A program made the position numbers and the translations under genes. Positions 7,047 to 9,512 of a stretch of DNA of 9,512 nucleotides are shown piece after piece. The stretch comes from CAZNQW01 sp964575225 (lineage in GTDB: Bacteria; Chloroflexota; Anaerolineae; JAAYZQ01), in the NCBI GenBank assembly GCA_964575225.1, contig CAZNQW010000151.1, positions 1 through 9,512 on the forward strand, in the 5' to 3' direction. How positions within the stretch are numbered: the stretch's first letter is position 1; every line of letters starts with the position of its first letter. The notes under the pieces were generated by a model. It had not been told where the DNA came from. It did not search any database and was given only the letters and a program-made list of their open reading frames with translations.

Positions 7047-7619
7047 ATGAAGGCGCTCAAGGAGCGGATTCTGGCCGAGGGGGAGAACCTCGGCAGCGGC
7101 ATTCTCAAGGTCGATGGATTCATCAATCATCAGGTCGATCCGGCATTGATGATGGAAGCAGGCAAAGAGTTAGCGGCCTATTTCGCCGACGTCGGTGCTA
7201 CCAAAGTGCTTACCGCCGAGATTTCGGGCATTGCCCCGGCCTTGACTACGGCCCTGGTTCTGGGTGTGCCCCTTTTGTACGCCCGCAAGACGAAACCCGT
7301 AACCATGACCGACCCCGTTTATGTGGAGGCGGCGCCTTCTCATACCAAAGGCGTCTCTGTTTTTCTGATGACCTCTCCCGAGTTTCTGAGACCCGAGGAA
7401 CGTATTCTGATCATCGACGATTTTTTGGCCAGCGGTCAGACGATCCAGGCCTTGGTACGCCTTGTACGTCACGCCGAGGCCGAGCTGGTGGGTGTAGGCG
7501 CGTTGATCGAAAAGGCCTTTGAGGGTGGGCGCAGCGAACTGTCGTCCCTGAATGTGCCTCTTCATGCTCTCGTCGTTATCACCGAGATGGCCAACGGTCG
7601 CATTGTCTTTGCCGACTAG
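7047..7619 (+). CDS. xpt: Xanthine phosphoribosyltransferase
   Basis: This 190-residue cytoplasmic enzyme converts xanthine and PRPP to XMP and diphosphate (EC 2.4.2.22) in purine salvage. It aligns along its whole length with Bacillus Xpt: MKALKERILAEG at the start, ILKVDGFINHQVDP (19-32), SGIAPA (60-65), the LYARKTKPVTMTD hood segment (77-89), and the PRPP-binding loop ILIIDDFLASGQT (120-132) with its paired acidic residues 124-125. IEKAFEGGR (154-162) matches the family's IEKSFQPGR. Length is typical (Bacillus Xpt 194). The ATG is preceded by AAGGAG with a seven-base gap. It is the first gene of the rightward unit. The next gene, guaA, uses its product XMP, which strengthens xanthine, not hypoxanthine, as the preferred substrate. 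Confidence 0.95.
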   Translation: MKALKERILAEGENLGSGILKVDGFINHQVDPALMMEAGKELAAYFADVGATKVLTAEISGIAPALTTALVLGVPLLYARKTKPVTMTDPVYVEAAPSHTKGVSVFLMTSPEFLRPEERILIIDDFLASGQTIQALVRLVRHAEAELVGVGALIEKAFEGGRSELSSLNVPLHALVVITEMANGRIVFAD

Positions 7620-7727
7620 GCCCAGTGGGAAAACCTGACGAGTCAACCTCGCTGCTTGCATATCGTTTTCGAATTCGGACGCGGTTGGGAACACACCCGC
7701 CCGTCCTTTTGGGGGAAAGGTCTTGCC
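7620..7727 (+). other. xpt-guaA intergenic spacer, no clear signal
   Basis: This 108-base spacer holds no convincing terminator (no GC stem followed by a T run) and no good -35/-10 pair. The only small symmetry is TGAC-GA-GTCA near 7636-7645. Lack of a terminator makes read-through from xpt into guaA likely. Confidence 0.5.
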
Positions 7728-9302
7728 ATGTCCTATTCACAGCCTGGCCGTGAAACGATCGCTATCCTCGACTTTGGCTCCCAATACAGCCAGCTTATCG
7801 CCCGGCGTGTTCGCGAATCTCACGTCTATTGCGAGCTGTTTCGTTTCGATGCCCCTGTTGACGAGGTGCTCGCTCTCCAGCCGAGGGGTTTTATCCTTAG
7901 CGGTGGGCCGAATAGTGTGTATGACCTTGACGCTGCCCAACTGCCCGACTATGTCCTGCAGAGCGGGCTCCCGGTTCTCGGCATTTGCTATGGCATGCAA
8001 CTTTTGGCCCACAATCTGGGGGGAAGGGTAGCGCCTTCGCAGCGACGGGAGTATGGGCCGGCCCTCCTGGAGGTGACGGACCTGGGATGCCCTTTGTTTG
8101 AGGGACTCGGGTTTTCGCTGCCTGTGTGGATGAGCCACGGCGATCGAATTGAAAAGCTCCCTCCTGGTTTTGCCGTGGTCGGTCAGACCGACAACTCGCC
8201 TATTGCCGTCATGGCCCATCCCGGTCGGCGCCTGTTTGGTTTGCAGTTCCACCCCGAAGTGGTGCACACTCCTTGTGGCGCCGATCTGATCCGCAATTTT
8301 TTGTTCAGTGTCTGTGGGTTGAGGGGGACGTGGACGCCGGCGCGGTTGGTCGACGAGGCCGTGGGGGCCATTCGCGCCCAGGTGGGCGGTGGACGAGTTC
8401 TCTGCGCCCTATCAGGTGGTGTGGATTCGGCGGTCGTGGCAACTCTGGTGCATCGCGCGGTGGGCGATCAATTGGTGTGCGTCTTTGTCGACCATGGCAT
8501 GTTGCGAGAGGGCGAACCGGAGCAGGTGATCCGCACATTTGAACAAGAGATGGGCATGCGCCTGATCGCGGTCGACGCTGTGCAGGAATACCTGGAGGCG
8601 CTGGCGGGCGTCACCGATCCTGAAGAGAAGCGGCGCATTATCGGCGAGAAATTTGTGCGCATCTTTGAGCGCGAGTCAGCCCGGTTGGGACACTTTGATT
8701 TTCTGGCCCAGGGGACGATCTACCCCGATGTAATCGAAAGCGCGGGCACGGGCCGGCCCGGTGCACAAGTGATCAAGACTCACCATAACGTGGGTGGCCT
8801 GCCTGACAATATGCTGTTGGAGTTGGTTGAGCCCCTTCGGCACCTTTTCAAAGATGAGGTGCGGGCAGCAGGCCGCGAACTGGGCCTGCCCGATGCTCTC
8901 GTTCACCGCCAGCCGTTTCCCGGCCCGGGCCTTGCCGTGCGCATTCTGGGCGAGGTAACCTGGGACCGTTTGGAGACGCTGCGGGCTGCCGACGCCATCT
9001 TCCGAGAGGAATTGGCGGCGGCGGGCCTTTTGCGCCAGCAGGAGGGCGCGGGCACGGCTCAATCCTTTGCCGTGCTGTTGCCGGTGCGCTCGGTGGGCGT
9101 GATGGGGGATAGCCGGACTTATGCCCACGTGATCGCTCTACGGGCAGTGACGACCGACGACTTTATGACGGCTGATTGGGCTCGCCTGCCCTACGATCTC
9201 TTGGCCCAGGCCAGCAACCGGATTGTTAACGAGGTTCCGGGTGTCAACCGGGTGGTGTACGATGTGTCCAGCAAACCCCCGGCAACCATCGAGTGGGAAT
9301 AG
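7728..9302 (+). CDS. guaA: GMP synthase (glutamine-hydrolysing)
   Basis: This 524-residue enzyme converts XMP to GMP using ATP and glutamine (EC 6.3.5.2). The N-terminal class I amidotransferase domain (about 10-197) has ILDFGSQYSQLIARRVRE, the nucleophile Cys87 in GICYGMQ, and the catalytic His175/Glu177 in LQFHPEV. The ATP-pyrophosphatase domain follows, with the P-loop LSGGVDS (228-234), FVDHGMLREGE (253-263), and AQGTIYPDVIES (327-338). The C-terminal dimerisation/XMP-binding domain has IKTHHNVGGLP (349-359), PFPGPGLAVRILGE (396-409) and the family's characteristic end, KPPATIEWE. All catalytic residues are present. Length matches Escherichia coli GuaA (525). The ATG at 7728 follows a GGGGGAAAGG purine tract with a seven-base gap. 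An upstream in-frame TTG at 7656 would add 24 residues not seen in the family. It lies 108 bases after xpt, probably in the same unit. Confidence 0.98.
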   Translation: MSYSQPGRETIAILDFGSQYSQLIARRVRESHVYCELFRFDAPVDEVLALQPRGFILSGGPNSVYDLDAAQLPDYVLQSGLPVLGICYGMQLLAHNLGGRVAPSQRREYGPALLEVTDLGCPLFEGLGFSLPVWMSHGDRIEKLPPGFAVVGQTDNSPIAVMAHPGRRLFGLQFHPEVVHTPCGADLIRNFLFSVCGLRGTWTPARLVDEAVGAIRAQVGGGRVLCALSGGVDSAVVATLVHRAVGDQLVCVFVDHGMLREGEPEQVIRTFEQEMGMRLIAVDAVQEYLEALAGVTDPEEKRRIIGEKFVRIFERESARLGHFDFLAQGTIYPDVIESAGTGRPGAQVIKTHHNVGGLPDNMLLELVEPLRHLFKDEVRAAGRELGLPDALVHRQPFPGPGLAVRILGEVTWDRLETLRAADAIFREELAAAGLLRQQEGAGTAQSFAVLLPVRSVGVMGDSRTYAHVIALRAVTTDDFMTADWARLPYDLLAQASNRIVNEVPGVNRVVYDVSSKPPATIEWE

Positions 9303-9402
9303 ATGGTCCTGCCGGGAGCGTAGAACGTCCTTGGTGACGGCGCCGCGCGGACGAGGGATAGCGAGCGCCCAGCCCGGTGGGTGGGGGAACTGAGGTCAGT
9401 GG

Positions 9403-9437
9403 GGCGTCAGCCTGCGGTCATGATCGATTGTGACGCC
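9403..9437. repeat. Inverted repeat GGCGTCA / TGACGCC
   Basis: Perfect 7-base arms GGCGTCA (9403-9409) and TGACGCC (9431-9437) are separated by 21 bases. The right arm ends two bases before the TG of the extended -10 promoter at 9440. That puts the repeat over the -35 region, which suits an operator better than a terminator; no T run follows it. Confidence 0.5.
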
Positions 9438-9439
9438 TG

Positions 9440-9448
9440 TGGTATAGT
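9440..9448 (+). promoter_or_regulatory. Extended -10 promoter reading out of the window
   Basis: TGG directly followed by TATAGT (9443-9448) matches the extended -10 pattern TGnTATAAT with one mismatch. No good -35 box is found 17 bases upstream, as expected for extended -10 promoters. Transcription would begin near 9455 and run rightward beyond the window. Confidence 0.5.
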
Positions 9449-9512
9449 AATTTTATCATAGATCGGTTATCGGACGGTTGGGTCGGTCCGTATGGTAGTG
9501 TGCACACACAAG

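Larger units (their letters stand above)
9303..9512. other. Non-coding region after guaA
   Basis: No gene, tRNA or strong intrinsic terminator could be found in these 210 bases. CGTCC (9326-9330) can pair with GGACG (9349-9353) around a GC-rich loop, but no T tract follows. The rightmost part contains an inverted repeat, a probable promoter, a small hairpin (CGGAC 9471-9475 with GTCCG 9486-9490) and the palindrome GTGTGCACAC (9498-9507). This looks like the regulatory region of a rightward gene whose body lies outside the window. Confidence 0.6.

Noticed and set aside
7656..7727. TTG start giving GuaA 24 extra N-terminal residues
   Set aside because: GuaA proteins begin close to the ILDFGSQ motif, and the ATG at 7728 gives the typical length and has a purine-rich ribosome site.
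9492..9512. Possible start of a new gene at the ATG at 9492
   Set aside because: No ribosome site precedes it and only seven codons are visible, so a coding call cannot be supported.

Overview
The window is about 60% G+C, and almost all of it is coding. Several traits fit a Chloroflexota bacterium of the Anaerolineae/Caldilineae type: a lipoprotein with a TAIAAGVEATLQAQ-like linker and TolB-type propeller repeats, a bacterial HerA-NurA pair, and dense divergent operons. This placement is inferred from gene content and style; no rRNA or other marker is present to prove it.

Layout. A divergent promoter region at about 6905-7046 splits the window into two transcription units. Leftward (minus strand), five genes run from 6904 to the left edge. 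These are a NurA-family nuclease (6904-5738), a small protein resembling a free-standing HAS-barrel module (5717-5130), a HerA-family hexameric ATPase (5133-3418), a large lipoprotein (3366-850) joining a right-handed beta-helix to a six-bladed TolB-like propeller, and a Tat-type or N-anchored helical protein (745 to beyond the left edge). Rightward (plus strand), xanthine phosphoribosyltransferase (xpt, 7047-7619) is followed by GMP synthase (guaA, 7728-9302). A 210-base non-coding tail follows, ending in a probable promoter that reads out of the window.

How the genes work together. NurA and HerA form a known nuclease-translocase machine for DNA end processing. The HAS-barrel of HerA is the part that generally contacts NurA, so a separate protein resembling that same module, encoded between the two and translationally coupled to HerA (ATGA overlap), is the most intriguing point of the left arm. 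The two envelope proteins follow after gaps of 51 and 104 bases. They may be read from the same promoter, but no functional link to DNA repair is visible. On the right, Xpt makes XMP from xanthine and GuaA aminates XMP to GMP, so the two genes encode consecutive steps of guanine nucleotide supply.

The main points worth a second look are the HAS-like protein within the nurA-herA operon, a ladder of six cysteines spaced exactly 23 residues apart in the lipoprotein's beta-helix, and the two divergent promoters whose identical TTGCCA -35 boxes form the arms of a perfect inverted repeat.
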